Below, one piece after another: positions 22,157-31,755 of a DNA stretch of 36,814 bases. The translations under genes and the position numbers were made by a program. Numbering within the stretch: the stretch's first letter is position 1; every line of letters starts with the position of its first letter. The stretch comes from an uncultured Clostridia bacterium (GTDB lineage Bacteria; Bacillota; Clostridia; Oscillospirales; Ruminococcaceae): the NCBI GenBank assembly GCA_947584375.1, contig CANPWL010000019.1, positions 1 to 36,814 on the forward strand, in the 5' to 3' direction. Under the pieces are notes generated by a model. The model did no database searches. It was not told the DNA's origin and saw only the letters and a list, made by a program, of their open reading frames with translations.

Positions 22157-23182
22157 ATGCTTAATGCAGTTTATCAGCTAAAAAAACCAAGACAGCTTGA
22201 TATATTATTTAAGGATATTACACTCGATGATAAGCATATAATAGTAAGACCTACGCACTTGTCGATTTGTAATGCTGATCAAAGATATTATCAAGGAACA
22301 AGAAGCGAAGAAGTTTTATCAAAGAAGCTTCCTATGGCTCTTATACATGAGGGTATAGGAAAGGTGGTTTACGACCCTACCGGAACATTCAATGTCGGTG
22401 ACGAAGTTGTAATGATACCTAATGTTCCCGAAGAAGTCGATGAGGTTATTGAAGAAAACTATCTGCGTTCCAGTAAATTCAGAGGAAGCGGCTTTGATGG
22501 TTTTTTGCAGGAATATATTCAGACAACGGAGGACAGGCTTGTTCTTCTGCCTGAGGGAATAAATAAGGCAGTTGCCGCTTTCACTGAAATCGTAAGCGTA
22601 AGTTTTCATGCAATAGATAGGTTTTACAGGTTTTCACACAGCAGGAGAAAAAAAATAGGAGTTTGGGGAGACGGAAATCTGGGATATATAACTTCATTGC
22701 TTTTAAAAAGTCTGCATCCTGAAATAAATCTTTATGTATTTGGAATAGATGAGTCAAAGATGAATGACTTCACATTTGTTGACGAGACATATCATATCAG
22801 CAGGATCCCGGATGACTTGCAGCTTGACCATGCTTTTGAATGTGTGGGCGGAGGAGCTGCTCATAAAGCCATAAATCAGATAATTGATTATATAAATCCC
22901 GAGGGTACCATATCCATTTTGGGGGTATCTGAGGATCTTGCTCCTATAAATACCAGAATGATCCTTGAAAAGGGTTTGACTGTTTTTGGAAGCTCACGAA
23001 GCGGAAGAAAAGATTTTGTAGGGCTTATAGAACTTTACAAGAAAAAACCTGAGGTTGTAGCTTATCTTGAAAATATCGTAGGAACGGTAATAAACGTACG
23101 TGATGTTAAGGATATAGCTTATGCGTTTGAAACAGATATACACAAGCTTATTGGAAAAACGGTTATGGTCTGGGATGAATAG
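22157..23182 (+). CDS. tarJ: Ribulose-5-phosphate reductase (TarJ-like), 341 aa
   Basis: This is a zinc-type medium-chain dehydrogenase that would reduce ribulose-5-phosphate to ribitol-5-phosphate using NADPH. The N-terminus carries RPTHLSICNADQRYYQGTRS, a Cys and neighbouring residues typical of TarJ/BcsI. ALIHEGIGKV gives the catalytic-domain His-Glu pair. The Rossmann segment is KKIGVWGDGNLGYITSLLL, and the cofactor end is ISILGVSEDLAPINTRM with VFGSSRSGRKDF. It follows tarI by one base, so the two are translationally coupled. TarI and TarJ together supply CDP-ribitol to the three transferases around them. Confidence 0.93.
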   Translation: MLNAVYQLKKPRQLDILFKDITLDDKHIIVRPTHLSICNADQRYYQGTRSEEVLSKKLPMALIHEGIGKVVYDPTGTFNVGDEVVMIPNVPEEVDEVIEENYLRSSKFRGSGFDGFLQEYIQTTEDRLVLLPEGINKAVAAFTEIVSVSFHAIDRFYRFSHSRRKKIGVWGDGNLGYITSLLLKSLHPEINLYVFGIDESKMNDFTFVDETYHISRIPDDLQLDHAFECVGGGAAHKAINQIIDYINPEGTISILGVSEDLAPINTRMILEKGLTVFGSSRSGRKDFVGLIELYKKKPEVVAYLENIVGTVINVRDVKDIAYAFETDIHKLIGKTVMVWDE

Positions 23183-23221
23183 GGGAAATCTCGGGGTAAA
23201 TTTTCAGAACAGGACAGACTT

Positions 23222-24415
23222 ATGAAGATAAAAAGGGTTCTTAAGAAATATTACAATAAAGCGGCTTCAAGAATATATAAATTTGCAACTTTAAAAGTCA
23301 TCTATCCGTTTGTTTATAATTTATATAAGAAAAAGCCGATTGATGAAAAAAAGGTCTTGCTGATAGAGGTTCGCTCGCTGACGCTTACTGACAGTTATGC
23401 TGTATTGGACCGTGAACTTAAGGCAAGAGGCGATTTTAAGATTTCGTATCAGTATCTCGGTGAAACAATCGTGGGAATTTTCGGTTGCCTTAAAAGAGGA
23501 CTTGCTTGCATAAAGGAGCTTGCAACGGCAAAGGCTGCGTTTATTACAGATGCATGTCAGATAACAAGCTGTGTAAATTTAAGAAAAGAAACCAGACTTG
23601 TTCAGATATGGCATGCCTGCGGAGCGTTTAAGAAATTTGGTTTTTCAACTGCTCTTTTGAAGTTCGGTGATTCCGAAAAGCGAATGCTTAAATATCCGTA
23701 TTATAAAAATATTTCGTATATAACGGTATCCTCTCCCGAAGTTGTATGGGCTTATGAGCAGGCTATGAACAGCAGCAGATTTAAAAGCAAGGTTGTTCCT
23801 GTGGGTATTTCAAGAACTGACTTGTTTTTTGAAAAGGACTTTATAAACAGTTCCAGAGAACGTGTTTATAAAGCTTTCCCTAATGCGCGTGATAAAAAGG
23901 TCATTCTTTATGCTCCTACATTTAGAGGCAAGGTGAGAAGCGCCAGAACCGGAATCATAGATATAGAACAGTTTTATCAAGAACTTAGCGATGAATATGT
24001 TCTTATAATAAAGCATCATCCGTATGTTAAGGATCCTCCGATCGTGGACGAAAACTATAAGGAATTTGCAGCAGATTTATCTAAAATCTGTGACATAGAA
24101 GATTTGCTTTGTGTTGCCGATATCTGTATATCTGATTATTCATCGCTGGTATTTGAGTATTCTCTGTTTGAACGTCCGCTTATTTTCTTCGCCTATGATA
24201 TTGAATCATACAATGACTGGCGAGGTTTTTACTATGACTATGATGAACTTACACCGGGTCCGGTGTTTATGACCGATGATGAAATAATAGAGTATATAAA
24301 GCATATTGATGAGCGGTTTGACAGACAAGCAGTTAAAGAGTTCAGAGATAAATTTATGAGCTCGTGCGATGGAAACGCAACAAACCGAATTATTGATTTA
24401 GCATTAGGGGATTAA
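23222..24415 (+). CDS. CDP-glycerol/CDP-ribitol phosphotransferase family protein, 397 aa
   Basis: This is a TagF/TarL-type transferase acting on the teichoic acid chain at the cytoplasmic membrane face. Catalytic positions are kept: VQIWHACGAFKKFG (about residue 127), LIIKHHPYVKDP (about 263) and ICISDYSSLVFEYSLFERPL (about 302). The N-terminal 40 residues are basic and Tyr-rich, fit for membrane contact. It shares long identical blocks with the next gene, including DWRGFYYDYDELTPGPV, so the two arose by duplication. It ends SCDGNATNRIIDLALGD. No strong ribosome site is seen before the ATG at 23222. Which of linkage, priming or polymerising step it performs cannot be told. Confidence 0.9.
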   Translation: MKIKRVLKKYYNKAASRIYKFATLKVIYPFVYNLYKKKPIDEKKVLLIEVRSLTLTDSYAVLDRELKARGDFKISYQYLGETIVGIFGCLKRGLACIKELATAKAAFITDACQITSCVNLRKETRLVQIWHACGAFKKFGFSTALLKFGDSEKRMLKYPYYKNISYITVSSPEVVWAYEQAMNSSRFKSKVVPVGISRTDLFFEKDFINSSRERVYKAFPNARDKKVILYAPTFRGKVRSARTGIIDIEQFYQELSDEYVLIIKHHPYVKDPPIVDENYKEFAADLSKICDIEDLLCVADICISDYSSLVFEYSLFERPLIFFAYDIESYNDWRGFYYDYDELTPGPVFMTDDEIIEYIKHIDERFDRQAVKEFRDKFMSSCDGNATNRIIDLALGD

Positions 24416-24444
24416 GGGCAAAATGTATAAGGAGATAATAGTAA

Positions 24445-25758
24445 ATGGGCTTTATAAAAAGTATTTTAAGAGTAACCAGGCTTAACCGACTATGGTGGAA
24501 AATTAAAAAACAGCCTGCAATAAAGCGTATATTAGATTTACAAAAGGAAATTAAGAAGAGACGAAAGAAATATCTCAATCAGCAATATCTGGAGAAATTT
24601 TTGCATCACACTATTCCTGAGGTTTATGACAGCTTTCTTGATATGCCTGTTGATGAGAGAAAGGTCGTTTTTATCGAGCCAAGATACAACACGCTCTCGA
24701 ACAACTTCGGCGAAATTTACAGCAAGCTTAAGAATGAGTATGATTTTGATTTGAAGGTTTGTATGCTTCACGATATTTATGTATCTAAAGAGGAATACGA
24801 GCAAAATTGCATAGATATGATAAAGGAAGTTGCAACAGCAAAATATGTCTTTTTGGACGAGGCTTCAAGACCTTTCAGTGCCTTTAATAAAAGAAAGGAA
24901 ACTATTGCAGTACAGCTTTGGCACGCCTGCGGCGCTTTCAAGAAGTTTGGTTTTTCAACTGCCGACTTGATTTTTGGGGCTGACAGAGAATCGCTTAAGA
25001 AATTTCCGTTCTACGCAAATCTGAATTATGTAACCGTAAGTTCTCCTGAGGTCACATGGGCTTATGAAGAAGCAATGGTGCTCAAAGATAAAGATACCGA
25101 GATTGTTGCCACAGGTGTTTCAAGAACAGATACTTTTTTCAGAGAAAGCACTATAAAAGAGGCTTATGAAAAGCTTTACAGCTTTATGCCTTCTGCAAAG
25201 GGCAAAAAAGTTATTCTTTATGCGCCAACATTCAGAGGAAGAATAAGAAAAGCAAAAACTCCGAATAAAATTGATTTGGATGCGTTTTGTGCTGAGTTTT
25301 CAGATGAATATGTACTTTTGTTCAAGCATCATCCTTTTGTAAAAAACCTGCCTGAAATTCCTTTAGAGTTTAAGGATTTTGCATGTGACGCTACAAATGA
25401 TATGACGATTGACGAGCTTTTATGCGTTGCTGATATTTGCATTTCAGATTATTCTTCACTTGTTTTTGAATATTCTTTGTTTGAGCGTCCGCTTATCTTT
25501 TTTGCGTATGATATAGAAAATTATCTCGATTGGCGGGGTTTTTACTATGATTATGATGAACTTACGCCCGGTCCTGTTTATAAAACGAATGAAGAGATAA
25601 TAAACTACATTAAGAATATTGATACAATGTTTGACAAACAGCAGATAATCGACTTTAAAAACAAATTCATGTGTTCTTGTGACGGACATGCAACCGAGCG
25701 TATATTAAAGCTTGTGTTTGGTGACGCTCTTGAAGATCACAAGCTTGTGAAATCATAA
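24445..25758 (+). CDS. CDP-glycerol/CDP-ribitol phosphotransferase family protein, tandem paralog, 437 aa
   Basis: This is the second copy of the preceding gene, with a 30-residue longer, Lys/Arg-rich N-terminus (IKKQPAIKRILDLQKEIKK). Active-site blocks are VQLWHACGAFKKFG (about residue 156), LLFKHHPFVKNLP (about 293) and ICISDYSSLVFEYSLFERPL (about 332). The middle variable part differs most from its neighbour, which suggests a different acceptor. AAGGAGA lies about 10 bases before the ATG. Thirty bases separate it from the previous stop. All catalytic His residues are intact, so it should be active. As for its sister, glycerol or ribitol donor use is open; tarIJ makes ribitol more likely. 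Confidence 0.9.
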   Translation: MGFIKSILRVTRLNRLWWKIKKQPAIKRILDLQKEIKKRRKKYLNQQYLEKFLHHTIPEVYDSFLDMPVDERKVVFIEPRYNTLSNNFGEIYSKLKNEYDFDLKVCMLHDIYVSKEEYEQNCIDMIKEVATAKYVFLDEASRPFSAFNKRKETIAVQLWHACGAFKKFGFSTADLIFGADRESLKKFPFYANLNYVTVSSPEVTWAYEEAMVLKDKDTEIVATGVSRTDTFFRESTIKEAYEKLYSFMPSAKGKKVILYAPTFRGRIRKAKTPNKIDLDAFCAEFSDEYVLLFKHHPFVKNLPEIPLEFKDFACDATNDMTIDELLCVADICISDYSSLVFEYSLFERPLIFFAYDIENYLDWRGFYYDYDELTPGPVYKTNEEIINYIKNIDTMFDKQQIIDFKNKFMCSCDGHATERILKLVFGDALEDHKLVKS

Positions 25759-25855
25759 AAAATTATACATTTTATTAATCTGATGACGTAGACTTTTCAG
25801 GGCGAAAAATAATACAGTATACAGTCATTTACGTTTTAAAGGCATGGTGATTATT

Positions 25856-27247
25856 ATGAGAAATATTTTAATGAGATCGGGATTGACACCGTTTGATAAA
25901 TTTGATCCCAGCAGGGTAATAGGGGACAATTCAATAGGGGGTAACTGCGGAAATTTGGTGTATGCATACAGTGTTTACCGTGCTCTTATGACTGAAAACA
26001 CTAATATAGATTCAACTTATTATAGAATTGATTATTCCCAAAAAGAAATTGATGAAATAAACGAAAAGTATGACTGCTTTGTTATACCTCTCGCAGATGC
26101 ATTCAGAGAAAATTTCGCAAGTTCATTAAAAGCTACCGCAAGATTAACTAAACGTCTTAAAATTCCGGTAATAGTTGTGGGAGTAGGCTTGAGAGCTCCT
26201 TTTGAGCCTGATCTGGACAAGGGCTTTCCCTTTGATGATGCAGTAAAAGAATTTATGGACGCAGTTCTTGAAAAATCTGCAATAGTAGGCGTCAGAGGAC
26301 AGATAACGGCAGACTATCTGACAAGGCTCGGTTATATAGAGGGAAAGCATCATATGGTTATCGGCTGTCCGTCAATGTATATGTTCGGAAGAGATTTGAA
26401 CATAAAAGAAACACATATTACAAAGGATTCGTTTGTATGTATAAATAACTCGGCTATCTCTCCGAAAAATGTGCTTGACTTTATTGAAAGAAGCACAGAG
26501 GAATTTCCAAACTGCTGTTTTATACCGCAGAGATTAAATGAGCTTAAAATGCTATATTTCGGAATACCTAATCCAAAGGATCAGAATAAGCCGAACTATC
26601 CGCATAACATAGATCATTATTTGTATGAACAGGATAAGGTAAGGTTTTTTATAAATTTCAGAGAGTGGAACAAATTTATATCCAAAGCTGATTTTTCATT
26701 CGGTGCAAGACTTCACGGTAATATTGCTTCCATTGTTTCAGGAACGCCAAGTTTGATCATTCCTAAAGACGCTCGTATGAGAGAACTTGCTGAATATCAC
26801 AATCTTACAAGAGTTGTATCAAATGATATTAAGGAAGACACAAGTATTTGGGATTTGATTGAAAAAGCTGACTTCCGGGCTCCGTGTAAAAATCAGCACA
26901 GGAATTTTGATAATTACTGTAATTTTCTTAAAATTAACGGGCTTGAAAATATTTATGAAAATGATGATAATCCGATAAACACACCGTTTGATTTAAAAAT
27001 TGCTGAAGCAGATTTACAGCCTCCTGTAACTTCTTATAATGCCTGCTCAAGAGATGAAAGGATAATGCGTACAGACGAGTATATCAGGTATTCTAATAAA
27101 ACTGTTAAAAATCTTAATTCAACAATTAAATCTAATAAAAAACTTGAGCTGAAATTGGAGCAGCAGGAGAAGTTTCTTAATAGGAAAAGTATTAAGTTGG
27201 TTTTGAAGATAAGCAAATTTGCAAAAAAATTCAGGGGAACAAAGTAA
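25856..27247 (+). CDS. Polysaccharide pyruvyl transferase family protein, 463 aa
   Basis: Members of this family (PF04230-like, CsaB/WcaK) add pyruvate ketal to sugars of wall or exopolysaccharides, cytoplasmically. Seen here are GGNCGNLVYAYSVYRALM at the start, IPVIVVGVGLRAPFEPD, VGVRGQITADYLTRLG, VIGCPSMYMFG and the C-terminal ADFSFGARLHGNIASIVSGT then PSLIIP, which together match the family. The last 60 residues form a basic coiled-coil-like tail rich in Lys and Leu (KSNKKLELKLEQQEKFLNRK). ATG 25856 has GGTGAT 5-6 bases before it, better than the in-frame ATG four codons earlier. It lies within the wall-polymer cluster and suggests an acidic decoration. Confidence 0.85.
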   Translation: MRNILMRSGLTPFDKFDPSRVIGDNSIGGNCGNLVYAYSVYRALMTENTNIDSTYYRIDYSQKEIDEINEKYDCFVIPLADAFRENFASSLKATARLTKRLKIPVIVVGVGLRAPFEPDLDKGFPFDDAVKEFMDAVLEKSAIVGVRGQITADYLTRLGYIEGKHHMVIGCPSMYMFGRDLNIKETHITKDSFVCINNSAISPKNVLDFIERSTEEFPNCCFIPQRLNELKMLYFGIPNPKDQNKPNYPHNIDHYLYEQDKVRFFINFREWNKFISKADFSFGARLHGNIASIVSGTPSLIIPKDARMRELAEYHNLTRVVSNDIKEDTSIWDLIEKADFRAPCKNQHRNFDNYCNFLKINGLENIYENDDNPINTPFDLKIAEADLQPPVTSYNACSRDERIMRTDEYIRYSNKTVKNLNSTIKSNKKLELKLEQQEKFLNRKSIKLVLKISKFAKKFRGTK

Positions 27248-27350
27248 AATATTTATGGCTTATGCTTTTTATGGCATTTAGTCTGTTAGTGGGGTAAATA
27301 ACACCCTTCTTGAAATATTAATTAAGATGTATTATTTCAAAGGAGAAAAA

Positions 27351-30300
27351 ATGATGAGTTCAAAAGCTAATAATAAAAACAGCAGAGGTATTGTCAGAAA
27401 AGTAGCTTCTAAGGTTAAGTATAATATAAAGTCAATATGCAATCCGATGTCTGACCCAAGACCTATATGGCTTTTTAATGCAGGAAATCTGTTTGACGGT
27501 AATCCTAAATGGCTGTTTATTTATATAAACAAATATAGAAAGGATATAAAGGCAGTATGGCTTTGCGATGATGACGATACTGTTGAATATATAAAAAAGC
27601 TGGGATATGAGGCTCATAATTATCATTCAGATATGGCATATGCATATGAACCTGAGGCTAAGGTCTATGTTGTTGAAAATGTAAAGGAGGTATTTCCTTT
27701 ACGGCTCAATCATAACGCAGTGATTTTGAATCTTTTCCACGGCGTTGGATGTAAATCAATTGAGCGCAAGGTTGATTATGGCTTTTTGTTTGAGAAAATT
27801 GCCAAAAAATATATAAAGCACAATTCCAGATATAAGAATAATCAGCTTTTTCTTGTTACTTCTCCGCTTATGGAAAAGCACTTCAAGGAGCAATGCGGAA
27901 TAGATGACAACAAGGTAATAAGAGCAGGATATCCGAGATGCGAGTATCAAAAGTATTTTGATAAAATTCAGACATATAATCACGATATTTTATCTGAAAA
28001 AGGTATGCCTGAAGATGCAAAAATAGCTGTATATGCACCTACTTATCGTGACGCTTCGCCTTTTGATTTCTTTGGCAAGGCAATACCCGATATGGAAGCA
28101 CTTTTACAAAAGCTAAAGGATAATAATACTCTTTTGATTTTTAAGATGCATCCGCTTATGGAACGTGATTCGGTTTATGTTCAAGTTAAGGAATATTATA
28201 AAGATTGTCCTAATTTTCTATTTTGGGATAATTCTAAGGACTTTTATGAGATAATGGATAAGATTGATTTGGCTATTGTAGACTATTCGTCTATCTATTA
28301 TGATTTGCTGGCGGCGGGAGTTAAAAATTTTGTAAGATATATTTTCGATTACGGACAGGAAAACACTATACGCGGACTTGTGTTTGATTTACTTGAAATG
28401 ACGTCGGGTAAAATATGCAGAAGTTATGATGAACTGTTAGATTCGTTCGGATATGAAAATACAAAAGAAGATGAAGAGGATACCAAGCGAATTGATAAGC
28501 TGTTTTGGGAATATGCAGGCAAAGATACCTTTGAAAAAATTATTAATGAAACAAAAAGTTTTGTTCCTGACAAAAGAGAATTGCCTGTCTTATATTCATT
28601 TGATATATTTGATACGCTTATTACAAGAAAGGTATTAAATCCTATTGGAATTTTCTATTATGTCAAAGAAAAAATTGAAAAGTCAGACTTAGATTTTCCT
28701 GCTTTTCTTGTTAAGAAATACCCCAAGATAAGACAAGAAGCTGAAAAGAATGTTCGTGATTTTTATATAAAAACTCTTACTCTTCGTGATGACGGAAGAA
28801 GAGAAATTTATTTTGATGAAATATTCGATAGAATACAGTATGTCTACGGTATTTCGGACGAGCAGAAGCAAATGCTGAAGGACCTTGAGCTTGAGGCTGA
28901 GTATGAAAATTCCATTCCTCTTTCTGAGAAAATCGGATTTATTGAGGAACTTCTTGAAAGAGGAGATAAGGTTGTACTTATAAGCGATATGTATCTTCCA
29001 AAGGAGTTTGTCAGAAAACTTCTTTACAAGGCAAATCCGGTTTTAGCAGAGCTCCCTATGTTCCTTTCTTCGGATTATGGTGTTCAAAAGACAACAAAGC
29101 TTTTGTATCTTGAGGTTTACAAGAGTTTTGATGAATACAATTTTTCAGAGTGGCGTCATTTTGGAGATAACAGTTTTGCTGATGGAAAACGACCCAGACA
29201 ACTTGGTATTAACGCAAAGGTTCACGGCGTGCCGGAGTTCAATGAGTATGAAACTGCTATGGTTGAATCTATCGGGACGTATGATTCTTTTTTGGTTGCT
29301 GCAAAGCTTGCAAGATTCAGGGATGAAAATACGAATATCAAGGATTATTATGCATATGCTCATGTTTCTATGTACATGGTTCCTTATGTAAGCTATGCAA
29401 TTAAAGATGCATTTAAAAATGGTATTAAAACATTATATTTCATATCAAGAGACGGTTATCATTTAAAGAGAATCGCCGACGCTATTATAAGGGCAAAAGG
29501 CATTGATATGAAAACAAAGTATATTTATGGTTCAAGAAGAGTATGGAGAGTTCCATCATTTGTGACCGATATTGACGAAGAGTTTTTTACAAGCTTTGGA
29601 AACTTTTCTCAGGTTCAGAGTTATGACCATCTACTTGGCGCAACCTGTCTTGATGAAAAGACTTTCCAGAGGGAATTTCCTGAGCTTGCATATCTGAAGG
29701 ATGTTGAAAGAATAGATCAGGGAACACTTGATGATATAAAAATCGTTCTATCAAATTCTAGTAAATATAAGAAATATATTCTTGATTATGCAAAGAAGAG
29801 CAGAAAAATCATAAACGAATATTTTAATCAGGAAATTGATTTTTCAGAAAAATTTGCTTTTGTTGAGTATTGGGGCAGAGGATATACTCAGGATTGCCAT
29901 GTTAGAATTATGCACACTGCTGCCGGCAAAGAAATTGATGTTCCGTATTATTATATGAGGAGCATTTATTCGACCGACGGAGCAAGCATTAAGAAAAACT
30001 TTACTACCCATATTCAGTCTTTGATATTTGTTGAGGCTATATTTGCAAACATTCCATACAAAAGTATTGAAAAATATAAATATGAAGGTTCAAAGGTTGT
30101 ACCTGTTATAGAGCCTATACAATGCGATAATGAGCTTCTATATTCGCTGGAGCGATTTTTAAAGCAGTTCTGCGTTGATTTTTATGACAGCGAAATACAG
30201 TATGATGATGAAGAAACCCTTGAACGTGAGTTGTTTGACTTTTCTTTCAATTATTATGCTGAGCATCAGGAGGATGACCTTATATTTACCGAGTGCTTGG

Positions 30301-31688
30301 GTCCTCTTGTTGATTCCGTAGGAACATACGGAGATAAGAGGGAATTTGCACCGCCGCTGTCAAAGCAAATGCTTGAAGATTTGAAAAACGGCATTCCGAT
30401 AAACAAAATGACATACTCGCTGCCAATAACATTTAATCGCTCTTCTGACGGGGATATTGCAGAATATGAACGTATAATTCAATCCTTTGAGGATGAGAAA
30501 GAGGAAAAGCGCTTAGAAAAGAAAAAGGACAGATTTGATGTCAAGGAGATAGAGTACAAAAGGCTTTATGAAAAATATATCTTGGAAAAACGAATGTATA
30601 ATAAGAATTACAAAAAGCTTTGCAGCGAATATGAAGTTGTTCCGAGAAGCGTTTTGATTTTTGATCCGTTTGTCAGCGGTTCAAATTTAAAGCCTGAGCT
30701 TTATTCCATTTATAAGGAGCTTTCTAAGTTAAATGATATTACTGTAAATTATTTTATCAATAAAAAATCATACTCCGAAAGCAACTTAAAGCTGTTTGCT
30801 AGAAGTGAGATAATAATAATAAGAGAGCAAATCGATATTATCAGTATGCTTGATATAAGACCGGAAACAAAAATCGTCCAGTTGTGGCAATGTGCTTTTC
30901 CATCAGTAAACTTCGGATATATGCGAAATGTTAAAAACATGTCAACATATGAGAGAAAGCTGTTTGAAGAAAAGGAGAATGTTAAATACTCAATCGTTAC
31001 AACTGCTTCAGAAACTCTTTCAGAGGTGTTCAAAGCGTCTTTAAAGAATACTGATGATTCGGGTATTATTCCAATTGGAAGTTCTTGTACTGATATCTAT
31101 TTTGATGAAAAATACAAAGAGCAGACAAGACAGGCTTTATATAAGAAATTCCCTCAGGCAAAGGGTAAAAAGATTATTGCATATGTTCCAAGTCACAGGT
31201 TCAGGACTGAACCATACAAAAGGCTTGAATTTTTAAATGTTCCTTTAATGTATAAATATCTAAAAGATGACTATGTATTAGTCTTTCACAGTTCAATTAA
31301 AAGTGATAATAAGTATCATATAACCAAGCAGCAGAAGGATTTTGCTTTTGATATTAAAGGAAGCATTGCACTAAGACCTCTACTTTCGATTGCGGATGTA
31401 ATAGTCGGGGATTACAGAAGTTGTTTCTTTGAAACTCCGCTGCTTAATGTGCCTATTTATGCAACTGCAAGTGATTTTGAAAATCATATGGAAAATAAAG
31501 AGCTTAATGAAAATTATAATGAAATAATAGGCGGACCTATTGTTGCAGATACCATGGATCTGATACAGAGGATCATTGAAATTGACCAATATGATTTTAC
31601 AAGACAGCATCAGATAGTTGAGAAATATCTTAATAAATGTGATGGAAAGTCAGCAAAAAGGTTAGTTGACTTACTGTTCGGAAAGTAA
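27351..31688 (+). CDS. Giant three-module protein: CDP-polyol transferase, HAD-like middle, degenerate transferase, 1445 aa
   Basis: Residues about 1-390 form a TagF-like transferase with its active-site pattern kept: VILNLFHGVGCKSIERK (about 127), LLIFKMHPLMERD (about 262) and LAIVDYSSIYYDLLAAG (about 308). Residues about 412-660 are a HAD-like domain with YSFDIFDTLITRKV, VVLISDMYLPKEF (about 542) and WRHFGDNSFADGKRPRQLGI, matching the COG5610 type. A further part follows with LYFISRDGYHLKRIADAII (about 693) and FVEYWGRGYTQDC. A charged coiled-coil (about 1030-1085) leads to a second transferase-like module (1098-1445) in which WHACG has become WQCAF, HHP has become SSI and DYSS has become DYRS. 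AAAGGAG lies 5 bases before ATG 27351; ATG 27354 is also possible. Confidence 0.85.
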   Translation: MMSSKANNKNSRGIVRKVASKVKYNIKSICNPMSDPRPIWLFNAGNLFDGNPKWLFIYINKYRKDIKAVWLCDDDDTVEYIKKLGYEAHNYHSDMAYAYEPEAKVYVVENVKEVFPLRLNHNAVILNLFHGVGCKSIERKVDYGFLFEKIAKKYIKHNSRYKNNQLFLVTSPLMEKHFKEQCGIDDNKVIRAGYPRCEYQKYFDKIQTYNHDILSEKGMPEDAKIAVYAPTYRDASPFDFFGKAIPDMEALLQKLKDNNTLLIFKMHPLMERDSVYVQVKEYYKDCPNFLFWDNSKDFYEIMDKIDLAIVDYSSIYYDLLAAGVKNFVRYIFDYGQENTIRGLVFDLLEMTSGKICRSYDELLDSFGYENTKEDEEDTKRIDKLFWEYAGKDTFEKIINETKSFVPDKRELPVLYSFDIFDTLITRKVLNPIGIFYYVKEKIEKSDLDFPAFLVKKYPKIRQEAEKNVRDFYIKTLTLRDDGRREIYFDEIFDRIQYVYGISDEQKQMLKDLELEAEYENSIPLSEKIGFIEELLERGDKVVLISDMYLPKEFVRKLLYKANPVLAELPMFLSSDYGVQKTTKLLYLEVYKSFDEYNFSEWRHFGDNSFADGKRPRQLGINAKVHGVPEFNEYETAMVESIGTYDSFLVAAKLARFRDENTNIKDYYAYAHVSMYMVPYVSYAIKDAFKNGIKTLYFISRDGYHLKRIADAIIRAKGIDMKTKYIYGSRRVWRVPSFVTDIDEEFFTSFGNFSQVQSYDHLLGATCLDEKTFQREFPELAYLKDVERIDQGTLDDIKIVLSNSSKYKKYILDYAKKSRKIINEYFNQEIDFSEKFAFVEYWGRGYTQDCHVRIMHTAAGKEIDVPYYYMRSIYSTDGASIKKNFTTHIQSLIFVEAIFANIPYKSIEKYKYEGSKVVPVIEPIQCDNELLYSLERFLKQFCVDFYDSEIQYDDEETLERELFDFSFNYYAEHQEDDLIFTECLGPLVDSVGTYGDKREFAPPLSKQMLEDLKNGIPINKMTYSLPITFNRSSDGDIAEYERIIQSFEDEKEEKRLEKKKDRFDVKEIEYKRLYEKYILEKRMYNKNYKKLCSEYEVVPRSVLIFDPFVSGSNLKPELYSIYKELSKLNDITVNYFINKKSYSESNLKLFARSEIIIIREQIDIISMLDIRPETKIVQLWQCAFPSVNFGYMRNVKNMSTYERKLFEEKENVKYSIVTTASETLSEVFKASLKNTDDSGIIPIGSSCTDIYFDEKYKEQTRQALYKKFPQAKGKKIIAYVPSHRFRTEPYKRLEFLNVPLMYKYLKDDYVLVFHSSIKSDNKYHITKQQKDFAFDIKGSIALRPLLSIADVIVGDYRSCFFETPLLNVPIYATASDFENHMENKELNENYNEIIGGPIVADTMDLIQRIIEIDQYDFTRQHQIVEKYLNKCDGKSAKRLVDLLFGK

Positions 31689-31728
31689 TAAAAAATTTAT
31701 AAACTATTAATGATTTCAGATTATTAGG

Positions 31729-31737
31729 TGTTATAAT
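31729..31737 (+). promoter_or_regulatory. Extended -10 promoter ahead of tagG
   Basis: TGTTATAAT is a perfect extended -10 box in the 147-base gap after the giant gene. No convincing -35 box is seen, which is acceptable for an extended -10 promoter. Confidence 0.5.
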
Positions 31738-31755
31738 ATATGAAATGTGTTTTCT

